Shown in pieces: positions 24,477-39,400 of a DNA stretch of 64,000 nucleotides. The position numbers were made by a program, and so were the translations under genes. Source of the stretch: Euborellia annulipes (Eukaryota; Arthropoda; Insecta; Dermaptera; Anisolabididae). Location of the stretch: the NCBI GenBank assembly GCA_023213315.1, contig JAKCPI010000367.1, positions 1 through 64,000 of the forward strand. Direction: 5' to 3'. The first letter of the stretch is position 1, and the number at the start of each line of letters is the position of its first letter. The notes beneath the pieces are model-generated. The model was not told where the DNA came from. It was given only the letters and a program-made list of their open reading frames with translations, and searched no databases.

Positions 24477-27400
24477 TTGAATTCAGAGATTCGAACTGTA
24501 TTTTTAATTAACGAATGGACTTGATTAACATAAGTTTGAATAAATATTTTTTAAAGTCCGCTTTTTTCTTTCTTTCATTTTTTTTTTTTTTTTTTTAATA
24601 AATACGTTAACATTTCTTGATGAGTGAAATATTTCAACACAAGTCTCATGAGGTTAAAAGTTTCATATATTGTATTATGTATTTGCTAACTAAAATTTTA
24701 AGGCAATTGTACGATCTCTCTGGGCGTACGGTTTATACATCATTTATAATTCAATAAAGAAAAAGCTTAATTATTTCTATCTTTATTAAAGAAGTTAAAT
24801 AAAAAATACTGGGGAAAGAATCAGAATTGCTAAGGTATGACTCAACTTTGAAGAGGGAAAAGTTGGAAATGACAGTCGCAACAATTACAGGCTATTTAAA
24901 AAATTTTAATGAAAGATTGTCAATTCATTATTTAATTTTCTTACAGGGAAGGGTGGGTTATTTATCTTGAGTTGATTACAGTAGTTGTAGATATTTAATT
25001 AGAAGAGCTTTCCCCGAAAAAGCAGCTAGGTGAAAAAAAAAACTTTTTATATTATACAATGTATATATCTTCATTCGTCAGAATTAAGTACATATGTTGC
25101 TACTTAATTAGAATTACCCGTATCGTAGTAATAAACTATTATGACTAGGGACCGGATTTTTAGGTTCGATTCGATCCGTTTTTAGGTTTTTATAACACCC
25201 AAAATACGTTGTTTTTTTTTTTAGGTTTTCGCCCAATTTAGGTGATTTTAGTTACGGTTCGTCTCGTTTTTAGGTTTTTGAAACTCCCAAAATAGGTTTT
25301 TTTAGGTTATCGCCTGATAAAACGCATTTGGGGAGGAAAAAAGTTTTAATTAATTTTAAATATGTACAGAAATTTGTAAAAAAATATTATTTTAATTATA
25401 ATTTTTTTTTAATTTTAAAAAATATAATTGTAAAATTTTTATGGGAAAAAAGTTTTATTTAATTTTAAATATTATACCTATGTACAAAAATTATTAAAAA
25501 GTAAAAAATACAAAAAATTACAGCTACCTAAAACATAAATTTTTTTTTCTCAATCTAAAGGCACCAATAAAAAAAAATCTCAGTAGATGAGTTTTCTAAT
25601 TTAGGTGATTTTAGGTGTCCCTTTTTCATTTAGGTTTTTCAAAATTTGGTTAAACAACTCAAGAACACATAAGTCGAAAATGTAATTTGTCCATTTCGCG
25701 TTTGGAGTCAAGGAAAGAAAAAGGTGAAAACCTAAGAATCCGGTCCCTAATTATGACCGAAACCGGATCCGAACCATGAAGATGAGTGCGACAAGTTCTC
25801 GAAACGTCGGCAAAATTTTTTTTTATTTTTTTCACCTACCTGATTTTCTCTTCAAATATTTAATAGAGATGAAATTGAATTTAATTCAAAAGGTCTCTAA
25901 ATATGGATATCGTTAATATATGACCTCATATTCCGCAGATTAATTAAAAAAGGCTGGGTCTTCTCTAAGTTAATTTTCTCAGCTACTGCGATGACTTAAA
26001 CAATAAAAAATGTTATTGAGTGAAAGCTGACGTTGAAGGAGCATTAAATGTTAAATAAATATTATAAATGTCAAAGTACTGTATAAAAAATAAATAAATA
26101 ATACACACTCAAGTTTTCAAAATGAAAAAAATATTTGCATAATAAATAAATAAAAATGAAGTGGAACAGCTGGTTTTATTTTCTACACCTACTCATATTA
26201 TTGTTTTATTGAAAATTGAGAGAAATATATATTTTAGCAAATTACTTTTTAATTAAAAATTTTGATGAAGGAATAATTTTAATTTACCTGATTAAGCGAC
26301 CTCAAGTTTCAAGACAACTTGACCCATGTTTGTCTGTCTGACTTCTCAACACAAAACATGACATGAGTTGTCAAAATAATTAGTAAAGTTACTTTGCATT
26401 ACATAAAGGGATATATAATTTGAATTTAGAGAAGGGATTTATTTATTTATTTTTTTTTTTTAAACAAATTCGAATCTCTGAACTTTGAAGAATGAACAAG
26501 GGGAGTGAGTCACTCACCTTCGTAAGAAGAGGACGGTCATGATGATGATGACGACGAGAAGGACAACAACGGCGACGGTTGCTCCGGCGATGATACGCAC
26601 CTGCATGTTGTCCTCAGCATCGACATAAGCTGCAAAGCGAAATACTCAGAACAATACCCAAAAAGAATCCGCGGATTTATTATTTTTAAATCATTTTATT
26701 GTGTTAAAAAAAAAAATTAAACGACTCTTCAATATATACTAACGATGTAAAATAATCGCAAGGATAAATGGCTACAACAATAATATATTCGTTGATGATT
26801 AAATCATAGAGGGAGGGAATTCCCTTTCAAAAGGGATTAAAAAAAAATAAAGCTTCAAGAAAAAAAAAGATTCATGTTTTTATTTTCATAACATCATTAT
26901 TGATCCGGTTTATATCTCTATGTTTTATGAAAAAAATTCCATGAATTTTTAAAGCCTTTTTAATAAAAACAAAAAAAAAAGACGTTTAATTTAAGGCTAA
27001 ATTTTTTAATGTTTTTTTTTTTTTTTTTTGTTCTAATATATTACCTTAAAAAATCGATTAACTCGCGAAATTTATCTAACCAATTTTCCTAACTTTTATC
27101 ATATCATGATATTAACTAAAATTAAAAGATTATTTTATGAATTGGAATTGAATTATAAAATTTTATATATTATAGTCTCATTTAAAAAATATGAATATGA
27201 TTTTTTTCATTAGAAAATTTTTTTATTATCCTATAAAGAAATGTCTTAAAAAAAAGTTTTGTAAATAAAATTAACATAAGAGATATAAAAAAAGGGAAAA
27301 TATAAAATAGAGTAATAGTGCTTAAACTTGATAAATGAGGTAACCATCATAAAATTAGATTATTTTAAATATCGGAAAAATATTTAAAATAATTAAATTT

Positions 27401-30400
27401 TTCTTAATAGGACTTAGAAAAAAATTAACCTATAAGAGAAAATAAAAATCAGATGACAAAACAGAAAATGGAACAAATTTGCCTGGGGTTAGTCAAAAGG
27501 ATGGGAACAGCTGTGTTGCTGGTTGCCTGAATGGGCGTTGTTGAATAAATAAAAGCCAGGGAGTGTTATTTCATTTAAAGGGTATTTGTATAGATAAAAT
27601 AAATAGGACAGAGCGACTAGCCCAGTCTATGCAAGTGGAAGTACACAGTTGCCCCGGGTAGGCTAGAGATTTGGGGTTCGGTTCCCGACAGTAAAATAAA
27701 ATTTGTTAAATATTTCTATGACTTGTTAAGTCCAGGTCGAGATTTTATTTATTGCATATTAATTTCCGATTCAAATAAATATTGTATGTCTCAAAAACTT
27801 TAAAAAATTAAATTCAAAAGCAATCAAAGATCTGAGACATGAGTGAGTTAAGGAATTTTATAAACAGAACCTTTTTAGTATAGTGTGTGCTCTAAGAATT
27901 GTATTTGTAAGCCCCTACAATTTAATTTCATATCCATATTATTCAATTGTTAAAATATTTAGAAATTTTTTATTTTAATACCAAATAAATTAAGTTAGTC
28001 CGGTGACCTTGTGCAATAGATAGCACACCGTTGCCCCGAAAAGGCTGGAGATCCTTGGTTCAATTCCCAGGTGCCATGGGGCACATGGCCCACCAACAGG
28101 AAAACATACATTTATGCCAAATAAAATTATACCATTATATAATTAGAATTTTTTTTAATGTAATAAGTAACGCCTATATCCCAGTGACAAAACAATTGAA
28201 GAAATTTTGCATGATATTCTTTAGGACTATTGTCAAATGTCTAATAAATACAAGTAACTCAATTTTTGAAAATCATTTTTAAGGGCTATCAAAAATGATT
28301 GCAGAAAAATTCAATTTTTTTAAAGCTTTTCAAATACAAAATTGAAACAATTAGAAAATATTCCGACAATTGTATGATGCCTACGTAATTAAATTATTTA
28401 TTGCATAAAATTCTCTACATAATTAAATTTCGTTAAGAAATTGAGAATGCAAAAAAAAAAACCTGTTAATGAGTGATAAAATAAATAATAGGCCCATAAA
28501 GTACCTAAGTGATCAATTAATTGATAAAACCTATTATTTTACAAGTTATTTAGAAATTTTATTATATTATCGAGTATAAGACTCCGCCCCCCAGGGCCTT
28601 CAATTGTCCAGAAGGCCAAGGGCGATACCACACCTTAATTAACATAATTGAAAGTGCGAAAATATTTATGTCTTATTTTATGAAAATAATTTTTATTAAG
28701 AGATTTAAATAATACCCATGATAATTATTAATGATAATTAGTTCGTGGGATGTGTTTTGACAGATGGGGCAAATTGATTTTTTGATTTATTAAACAAATT
28801 CATTAAATCATTTGACGAGCAAATATTAGCTCGGTTGGCTAATTGTATTACAATCACTTTAGTACTGTTCTAATAGTTGAAATTTATTGATGGGTTTAAA
28901 AAAAAAACACTTTTGAATTAACTAATAACTCCATTTCTCATTACCAATTTTTATGGATGTAAAAAAAAAAGGGAAAGTGAAAACTTATTAAATATGTACA
29001 AGACTTTGTATCATAAATGCAAAATGTAATCAATATTTAATATATTGCGACAGGGTAAAATTTTTTTAGATTAAGTGGATATGTTTTACAACTAATTATT
29101 CTGGATAATAAATAAGGGTTTTATTTTTTGAAATTTTTTAAGATTATTTTCACCCTCTAGTGAAAAGCCTAAACCTTTTATTTATTAAAATAATCTGAAT
29201 AGTATCTTTTTTTCAGATCTCATATAAAGGGGGAGCGAGTAAGTCATCTCCTTTATAAGAGAGGGGGGAATAGGTTTTTCCAAAACGGGGAAAAAAAAAA
29301 TAAGAGAATAAATGGAAGAGTGTACTCACATGTTTGAATCATCTGGCCGGTCTTCTTGAAGACGGAGGGACTGAATTCGCCCCAACCGAGGGCTGTCTTC
29401 GCCCTCACCTGGAAACCGTATTCGGTTGCTTGTCGTAAACCCGTAAACGTCGCACTCGGTTGTTGCGTGAGTACGCTCGTTGCATTTGCTTCATCGTCAC
29501 GGGCAAAACAGCGAACCTGTAGAAGACATTAAAAGCTCAAAATTTCCCTTTCCATCTGAAGTCTACAAATACTTCTTAAGAAACGAGAATAAAATTTAAT
29601 TTTAAATTTATAAATGAGTGAATATCAGTATTTTTTTTTACTAAATCAGTGGTCCCCAAACTTTTTTGTCTCGTAGCCCACTTGACATGTTTTTCAGAGT
29701 TGGGTAGACCCCCAGCTTAGCTAATATAGCATTTTTAAAAATTTATCAACTTCAAATGTGTTTTCACTGATGTCTAACTGTAGGGAGGTGGAGAAGAAAA
29801 AAAAACGATAAAAAACAGACATTAATTTTCATTTATATTAATGAAACCGAAATTTAGTTACCATTTTTTAGTGGGAGGGATGAACATGAATGATGCTTTG
29901 ATAATAAATTTTCAATATTTGGTGAGGTTTAATCTTAAATCTCTCCTTAAATCTTTATCCTAGTAACTTACAAAATTTTATGAGATGTATTAATTCCATT
30001 AATGGAAGAGTCAAAATTAAATTGTAATGCCAAATGGTGATTACTTAACCGAGGTTAAATTATAAAAAAAATAAAATAAATGAGATCGACTATTTTGGAT
30101 CTCCGTTTACATCTCATTCTTTCTCAATTCTTTTTTTGCTCAGATGGACCCCTTGTAGGTAGTCGTCGTCGGCCCCTGGGGGTCGATATAGACCACTTTG
30201 GAAATCACTGCACTAAATAATGAATATTTTAACTGTTGAATTGTTCAGTTCTTTAAAAGACGAAGGAATCTAAAGAAATTGAGACGTGATTGTAACTAAC
30301 ATGCACATTTTAGAATTTTACAAATAACAATAAATTATAAAAACTTTTTAAATCGTTTAAAAAGAAAATTAATTAATTAATTGAACATCGTTGAAAAATA

Positions 30401-33400
30401 TAATTTTCTCCATTCCTGGTTAATTTAAAACACGTAACTTACAGCAATGATTTCCAAGACTTTATTTGAATTTTTTTTTTTATTTTTATTTTATAAACAC
30501 TACCCCTTTCTAAAAGCCATTTCATGCGAACAATTATTATTACATGGTCTGTTTGAGAGAGAGAAAGAGAGAGAGTAGTTGGACTTTTAATTTATTTTAT
30601 TTTTTATTTTAATTACAGGGATTCGCGTCCCTTTTTCGGATTAACACGACCCCTTCTCTTCCTCTCGGCACGAACAGGTCTGCCTGCTATTGATATGTTT
30701 TGGGAGGAATTAAAGAGAGAAATGGGAAAGTAGGCTTTAAAATAATGGATAAAGCCATTTGTCACGCACCTCATACTGTTCGACGACCTCCTCGGGCGGG
30801 GGTGCAATCGCTGCTGCATCCGCTGCAGCTGCTGCATCAGAACCAGGTCCTGGTGGTGGTGGCGGTATATCCCAAGCCAATGAAATTTCCGTGGCTTTAA
30901 CACCCGTAACGCGAACATTAGCAACTGACGAGGCTACCGACGCCTCAGTCGTCACCGTCATATCCAGATAATCGGACTCGCCGGCGAGTTCCGTCACCCC
31001 GTTCTCGGCGAACACTTGGAAACGATAAGTGGTAACTGGGTTGAGCCCACTCACAGTGACTTTCGTGTCGTTAAACACCTCCTGTAATCATATGTCACAC
31101 AATTGAGATATTAGAAACATGTCAAAGTCTCTTAGATTAAGTCATTAAACTGTACAAAGTTCTTTTTTTCTATATGTAAATGCTTTTCGTGAATGGGAAT
31201 TGTTTATGTATTAAATTTCGATCTCGGGTAAATCCGGTGACAAGTCATAAGCGCTTATTTATTAGGAAAATAGTAAAACATGTTAACGCAATTAATTTCT
31301 CAATTAAATTCAAATCCAATATATTACAGAATAGAATATATACGATGTATATAAAATATAGATTTATAAAAAAAAAAAAAAGGGAATTATAGAGAATCAA
31401 TAAAAAGCAATCATCTAAATCTAGAGTTGAGATTGTAAAAGAAAAAAAAATGAGTAAGTAAATATCCGATGTATGACTAGAGGGAGATACAAGAGCTCTC
31501 AAGAGACTTCACCCTTCTGTTAAAACAAGACCACAATCTTGAAACGATCTCAGAGATGTGATATCATCCTTTAAGAGCATTTAAGGGAATTTACTGTTTT
31601 AATCATTTGAAACTTACTGTGTTGGGCATATAGCCGACTGAAGGCCCACAGGAATCGCACTGCACTCGATAAACGATATCACGACGACCACCAAGGAACG
31701 CGGGTGGAGACCATGAGAGTGTAACTGTACTTTGGTCAACGAAACTGACTGTTAAGTTTTGTGGTGCTGATGGAGGTTCTGTAAAAAAAATTTAGACATA
31801 AATTTATTATTCATTTATTCATTTTTGCTTGAAAAAAAAAAACAAAATATTAAATTTCAGGAAAAATTCCTAGAGAAAATTGTAAATTAATGAATTTATA
31901 ATATTTATGAAAAAGGTAAACGGCGATAAATAAGTTTTTTATCTTTTTAAATATTCTCAAAATCAATTAAAAAAATTCTTTTATCTCTACTGACTAGATG
32001 TTTGTTTGAAATAGTTGATAGTTTCCAAACAACGCCTCATAGCATGTATGTATAAGCCAATCAATATGGCGCTTAAGATAATTTGCGAAATGTGTTTGTG
32101 TTTGATTGGGCGCCCCCCTAGACTCGAGCCAGGACTTTCCACTTTTGGGACGAGGGACGATCCAAGTTACTAAAGCGGAAAGTGTGGTTTGAGTCCAAGG
32201 GGAGGCCAAACACAAAATAATCTTGCAAATAATAAAGTTGTTTTAAAAAAACAAAGAGAAAAATTGAACACTGGATGGAAAAAAAATGTCAAATTAAAAA
32301 TGAAACTAAATTTCAATGGATTAATTTATTGGGGTGTATAATTGCTGAGAGTGACGCAAAAAGGTTTTGCTCCTGGTAGGATTAACCAAGATCTTTCGGA
32401 TTATAGCTAAAATACAAACATTTTCAAAATGAAGTGGTTATTTTTTTCTTGCTCTTGGGAGGGAGGTTTAACTTTTTGGTTGCTGACTGCTGATGCCTAT
32501 TTATTTTGAAATAAAAAAGTTTATTGTTACTTTTTGAGAAACTTGCCTTCGAGAACTTAAGATATTTATTACGGAGCTCAAATTATGAAATGATAAAATA
32601 AGAATGGGGGGGGGGGGGAGAATAAATATATATGGAGCGTTAAGCCTGTGCTTTAAGTAGGCTAAAATTGTATGAATATTTATAAAATGTAAAAATGTAA
32701 TTAAAAGAAAAATAAATAATTGGAATAATATATAAAAGGTATTTGAAAAGACCGGGTTGCCTATCTTTAGGCGAATTTGATATTATCGATTTTAGATGGG
32801 TTGTATTTAAATTAATATTTTAACCTTTCGTCCTCATTTGAACTTTACAAAAATTCATACTATTTTTATTTACGTAGAAAGAATAACAATTTTACCATAA
32901 GGGAAAGATCATCCCTTGCTCATTTTTACTATTCCACTATACTAATAAGTAGAATATTCATAAGAGAGTGGAAAAATGAGAGATGCAGCTAGAGTTTTTT
33001 TCTTTATTTATTTAATTGACACAGCTGACGTTTCGGTTCCGCATTTGAACCATCTGGATGAAACGTCCTGCGTCTCTCATTTTTCTACCTGCTTATGAAT
33101 ATATATAACATCGCAGCTATAAATTGCGTTTTGTAATAAGTAGAATAATAAATAATAATAAAAAAATTAACAGCAAGAAAATTGTTTTTTTTTTTTGCGA
33201 TTTTTTCTTCTTTGTTTAAGATCTTTTTCGACATCTATCATTAGTAAATATTTCAATTATTACTCAAAATTTACAATTAAATTATATTTATTTTACAATT
33301 ATTAATGAAAATTATTTCTCTTTGTAGTTTTTCAACGCACCTCCAATTGACCAAATATAAACTCCTATAAAGAGGAATAATTTTAAATTTTATTGACAAT

Positions 33401-36400
33401 TCGTCCTAAATTAGAATTTTATTGAATTAATAACAAGAATCAAAATTACTTCCGTAAATAGTACGGATAATTATTCTTTCACCTTCGTTGATTAAAATTT
33501 CAAGGCTTGTAATAAATCTCAAATAACCAACACCTCGTTATTATTAGATATATCATCTCAATTTATTCAATAATATGAGTAAAATTATTATTCAAGGGCG
33601 ACAACGAATTAAGACCAACAAAAGGAACAATATAACAACACTTTAAGAAGTTCCGCAACTTTATCGAAGGGAGATCAAATTTGACAAAAAAAAAAATAAT
33701 TTGAATAAAATATAGATTATTTTTTTTTATACACATTACATGTATCCTTTACTAAAGCCTTGAATTAAATGGAAGAATCGATAATTGGCACTTGAGGAAG
33801 TAATGGTGAGATTCTCATTCTTACTTAGATCAAAAGCGTTTTCATAATTTCACGTAAATTAATTAAAATCGGAGAAGAGAGGATCATGAAATAGACATGC
33901 AAATGGAAAAACTTTTCAACTTGAACAAACTACCACTTAGTTAAACAAAAAGAAGAAAATTACAATTTGAGAGTTGGAGTTCCATATTATCGATAATTCT
34001 TATTCATTTCTATTAAAATTAGAATATTTAACGAAATATATTTTTTTTTTATACTTTTGATTAAAAAAATGATTAATTAATTTCCTACAAACGAGTTATG
34101 TACTGACTTTGCCAAACATTGTTTTTTTGATATTTTCGCCTCTGTGACTCAGCTGAAAATGATTTTGTCAAGGTAGCAGGCAGGACATTGACCCAAAACA
34201 CTAAAATGTAATTTTTACTGTCAGCAGTGGCGGATCTGAGATCCTACAAAACCCAATCATAGGGGATAATGATTGAAAAATAAATTAATAAAAAAGAAAA
34301 GAGAAAAAAAAATTATTTATAAGAAAAAAATTAAATCCATCCATAATTTGTTCATTTATATAATGTATTTAATAAAATGGAGGAAGGTGATATAGAAAAA
34401 AATAGTAGAATAAATTTAAAAAAATTAAAAATATTAAAATGTTTATTCGTCGCGCACTTAAAGTAAAGGTCCATCATCAGTACAAGATATTATTACTGGT
34501 GGGCCTTTGTCTAAACAAGTGAATGGATATGTTGGAAAAGCAAGGGTCAACCATTTAAATGCTTGCTCACAAGTGTATAATAAATATACATTTAATTTCA
34601 TAAATAATATATCGTCATGGTAGTGGCAACACATTGAAATAAATCAAAATTTGCTGGGGGGGAATAGTTTGGATACAATGTTAACATAGTCCTTTCTGAT
34701 TTGCTAAACCAAAACTAAATTAAATTTTATTTAAAACATGTGCCATATCAAAATAAAAGCTGGTGTTGTTACTAATATGAAAATACTTATTCCTAATAAA
34801 TATTTTTACCGGGATTCAGAATGTTCCCTGTTTTTGCTTTTGCCTTCTTCTCAATATTACCATCAAATATATAATTCAAATGAGTGAGATTGGGGGAGAA
34901 GATGAATTCCTCAATTGCAGAAAAAGATTGGAAAATAAATAAATGAATAAAATTAAAAAATAGTATGAATTCTTTGGAAGTCGTGGAACGATGAAAAAAA
35001 TGAAATCAATAATCTGGAGGAAGTAAAAAGAAAAGCGAGAAAGAGGGAGAAGGAATTGAATAATTACCATATATTAAATTAAGATTATTTAAAACAAGAA
35101 TGAAGTAAGGAAACATCAACTTTAGGCAACATGCAACCCAGCTGTTAATTCATTTGAAGTTTAGCTTTCCCATCTCCCATCTTTTGGGGTAGAGATAATC
35201 CAATAGTCCTGAGCCAAAAAAAATTATTTAAATTATATTTACTAATATAAGTAAATATAAAGCTTGAATGACCGCAGATTAAAGAGAAACTTAGAAAAAA
35301 TATCTCTTATATTCGTTATTTCGCCTAAATAATTGATATACTCTTATTTCATTCAGGTTTGGAGGGAATGCCCAAAAGTTAATGTCGCCCTTTGGTGCTA
35401 GATTAAAAGCTTAGGTATATCAAAAATTTTGTTTCAATCCCTTTCGGATGAAATCTGAACCATACAGATAGTCTAAAAACATCGTTAATATCATACTTTA
35501 AGAGGGTTCAGGAGCGACGTCTAAACGTACTTAAAAAAAACTAGATTATTATAAGAAATTTTTCAATGCGGTTTTTTTTTTAAATGAATTAAATTCATAA
35601 GAGATTATTGGGACATCGAGCTATAATGAATTTATTGTTATTATTAAACACATATTAATTAAGAAATTTTTAAAATAAGCTTAGATGATTTAATTAAAAA
35701 TTAACTGCCAAATTAGTTCAGCATTCTTGCAATAGATGGCAAGCTAGTCTAACAGCTGATTCCCTAATAGCGTATATCTGGCCTATATTTATATATTTTT
35801 ATGCTTTTATAAAAGATACATAATATATAATAACATTTATAAAGTATTTATTGTTAAAAGATCAATGAAAATCAACCAAATGCATTAAATATTATTAGCT
35901 ACCATTCTGACATCTCTTGGCAAATTTTTGAATTACTTGATTTTTTGGGCTTACTTTTTATGACACACAACGCCCTCTTATCGGGAAAAACATGAGTAAC
36001 ACCTTCCGTCCTATTCCGCCTCAATATATACAATCCTTACGTTTAAGCCCTTTCTATTTGTATACATTTTAATAATCCAGTCAGTATTATATTTCTAAAT
36101 AATAAGATTAATGTCTGTAAATAATTTAGACAATCCTGATTTGATTTGTACTAAAGTCAAGAGAGTGAGATCTCATTCGTTAAATTTCAAATCCGAGGAA
36201 AATGTGTAGCTAAAGCAACAGGATAAGTTGCTGCTTTCAGGAAACTTGGATGCTTTCTTATCAAGTAGCTTGCAAACTATCTCGACACATTTAATGCCTC
36301 TCGCAAGGAGGCTTTTATGTAAAAAGTTTAATCACGCCAAGCGGAATGCATGCATAAATCCATCGGCGTCTGAACACACTTATTCGATTGGAAGTTTAAT

Positions 36401-39400
36401 TACTTAGCAAGAAGCCAAAAGATACATGGCTTGCTATGATAGAGAAGAGGACCCAGTCCAATAAAATATTTTACGATTTTAAATGATTGTCTAAAAATCA
36501 GATTAGAAATGCGAGCAGGCGAATTAATCTAAAAAAGATTTAATAGAAGATTAGAAGGGAAATTTAATTATTTATTATGACCCACGGTATGATAGGCAGT
36601 AAAGTTTAAAAAAAAGATAAAAAAGCTAATTACATTCAATAGTCTAAATACTAATTTGAATTTTTGTTAAATTAAATTATTATATGATCTTTAAAACACT
36701 TCTAATTGAATATTAAAAAAAAATAGTATTGCAATATATATTACGACAAAGAGAAAATTATTTCATGATGGGTATTTTCTCTCGGTCTTAGAATAGAGAT
36801 TTCGCTTCTTTTTGGAATTTGATGCCAAAAGTAAAATAATAAATGCGTCCTCAGAATTGACTGTCTTAAAAAAAAAAATATAATTAAAATATCAAATGAA
36901 AATTTAAAAATAATTAATAAAAGATGAAGAAAGAAATAATTTTATCAGAAGAAAGGCTTCATTAGTGGAATATTATCTGGAATTTTCTCCAGGAAAACCC
37001 CGCCTCTTCAAGCTCCCACTTTATCTACCTTACAAACTCTTCCTGTCCCTTGTCTGTGCAAGTGTTGCGCAAAAGCCCGCAGGGCTTTTTCGCAAAATGA
37101 AATTTCACCCATAAATCCGTCTAAATTAGCAGTAAAAATGATATTTAACCTATGAACAATGTGAAAATTATCTAAAATTTACTGAAAGTAAAAGAGATGC
37201 TCATTATCGTTTTTGTTATTTGGCCACTTTGCTGTGTGCATGTGTATGTGGGGCAGCGAGAGGGGGAAAGGGAATAAAGATAAAAACGTAACAATTATAG
37301 ATAAAAGGTTGCAATTATATAATATATAGAGAGCACAAAGTAAAACTAACTTTATGATAGTTTTAATAATTCAACATTGCCACCCGCTTTGATTATTTAA
37401 TTATTTTTTGAAATCAAATTTCTAAAGAAATAAATGAGAACAAAAGTTCCAATGAATAGAAGAATTCGAAATGGAAAACTAACAACTCTTTATATATATT
37501 TCTCTTTAACGCTTTTAACATCAACTTGTGCCAAAAGTATTCGAACATCCAATGAAATAGTTTGACATGGAGTTTAACGCCTTCTAAGTTTGTTGAAAGT
37601 TATTTGTTGGCGACTATATACTTTTTCCGACAACTGGAAATCTCGATGTTCCTCCTTGCTGATTCTGACTTTAGTTAAAAAAAAAAATTGTTAAAAAAGG
37701 GATTGTATACAAAATGTGAAAAAAAGGAGAGAAAAACATTTAATTTTTGTTTCAAGATCTTAAGAGAAGCCTCTCAAGCGTTCATTAATAGCTCCATATA
37801 GAAAAAAAAAAGTTTAAAATATATTTAGTTGAAAATAATAAATTTTCCTTTTATTTGGCGTAAGAGGGGACATTAATTCTTAATTAGAGTCTAATAACAC
37901 ATTAATAGAAACTAATAGGACATTCTTGGGTTATTAATCTTTTCCAATCCTCGATATATTATTGTAACAGAAACACAATTAAACCAAGCAACCACTAGTG
38001 GTCCCCCACCCTTGAACAAAAAATAATCATATAAAAGTGCTTTATTAATGCTAATGTGATCCAAAAAATAATTATTATCCTCATTATTGATTGGTAGCCA
38101 ATTCAAATGAAATAAATTTTTGTCGCATGAGACGGGATGCGAACCCTTGACTCTTAGAACAAGAAAAAAAATTTTTATAAGAATTTTTTTTTTGATCTTC
38201 ATTCGCCAAATGAGTTCGAAAAAAGCATATAGGCCCCTGACTTTTGCTTTTTGTACTAGGTGTCTCAATTTATAAAGGTTTTAAGAGATTAATTTTCAGT
38301 CTATAGTATCATAATTACTAAAAGGACTTTGATAGTAATTAAAATTTTCTAAACAATAAATATACACTTCGTATTAGTAATTGATTAAAATAATTATTTC
38401 GAAATGTTTGATTTATGTTGATATTAAATATTCTCTTTGATACACACGAGTTGGTTGATTATATATAATAAAATAAATTTATTATTTGGTTTAATAATTT
38501 GTTCAATCTTATGAAAGGTATTATTTTAATAAACAAAGATAGAATTTAAATAAAAAAAAAAATTTAAATTATTTTATGAGATGAATTAATAATTCAAAAA
38601 TTACCTATAAACGATTATTTATTTAAATTTTTTTTTTAAATATATAAAAGTAATTTAAATTTATATTACTTTGGAAAATTAATGCATCGAAAAAATTAAT
38701 TTTTATTGAAACTACGCTGAGGTCTGGACCACCCTCGTTAAAGACTCAATCACAATCTAACGAGATTTCCCTTTTTTATTTTTTTTTTTAAGATGAGTTT
38801 TTAAAAAATAAAACTCCAAAAATATACACGAATTTGCAAAATAAATATGTTTAATTATGATTGCACTTTCATTAAAAAACAGTTATAAAATTGTACATTC
38901 TTCAAACCTAATCTCCCCTGAGGTTAGGAAGCTTGTCAAAGTATTCTTATGCAAAAAAAAGAAGATATTTTTATAGTGGGTGCCTTTGAATAAATTATAA
39001 TTATCAATTAAGAAGTATTTTATTAGAGCATATTGTAAAAGTAGTCTTTTACTAAAAAAAAAAACAAGTCTATTTAAAAAATAAACAAGTAGTGGGGATA
39101 ATTATTTTATTTTTCTTAGGGTTAAAGTACTTTAGGTATTTTTATTTATTTAAAAAATCTGGTGTGATGGTTGCACAGCACACAACTTTCTCTTACCTTC
39201 GGCTGGGCTTGTCACACCAGATTTTTTGTGTCGACATATAGGCTACTTAGTTACCGGCAAAATATTAGAATTCAATATGTCAAATTTAAATACATAGAAA
39301 AATATTTATAGGCCTATTTTGTTACCAGGTTTCCTATGAAGCACAAGAATAAAGTAAGGTTCAAACATTTTTGTTCGCAAAATAAGAATTTACATTTTAA

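Larger units (their letters stand above)
26630..29329 (-). other. Eph intron before the transmembrane exon
   Basis: Intron of 2700 bp. Two SINE pieces (27590-27800, 28005-28110) lie in AT-rich sequence. An open frame at 28031-28282 starts inside the SINE and is not considered a gene. Confidence 0.75.

Noticed and set aside
28031..28282. Plus-strand frame of 83 codons
   Set aside because: It starts within a SINE head and runs into AT-rich sequence.
38126..38155. B-box-like GGGTTCGCATCCC on the minus strand
   Set aside because: No A-box or pairing ends were found, so it is too weak to call as a SINE or tRNA.
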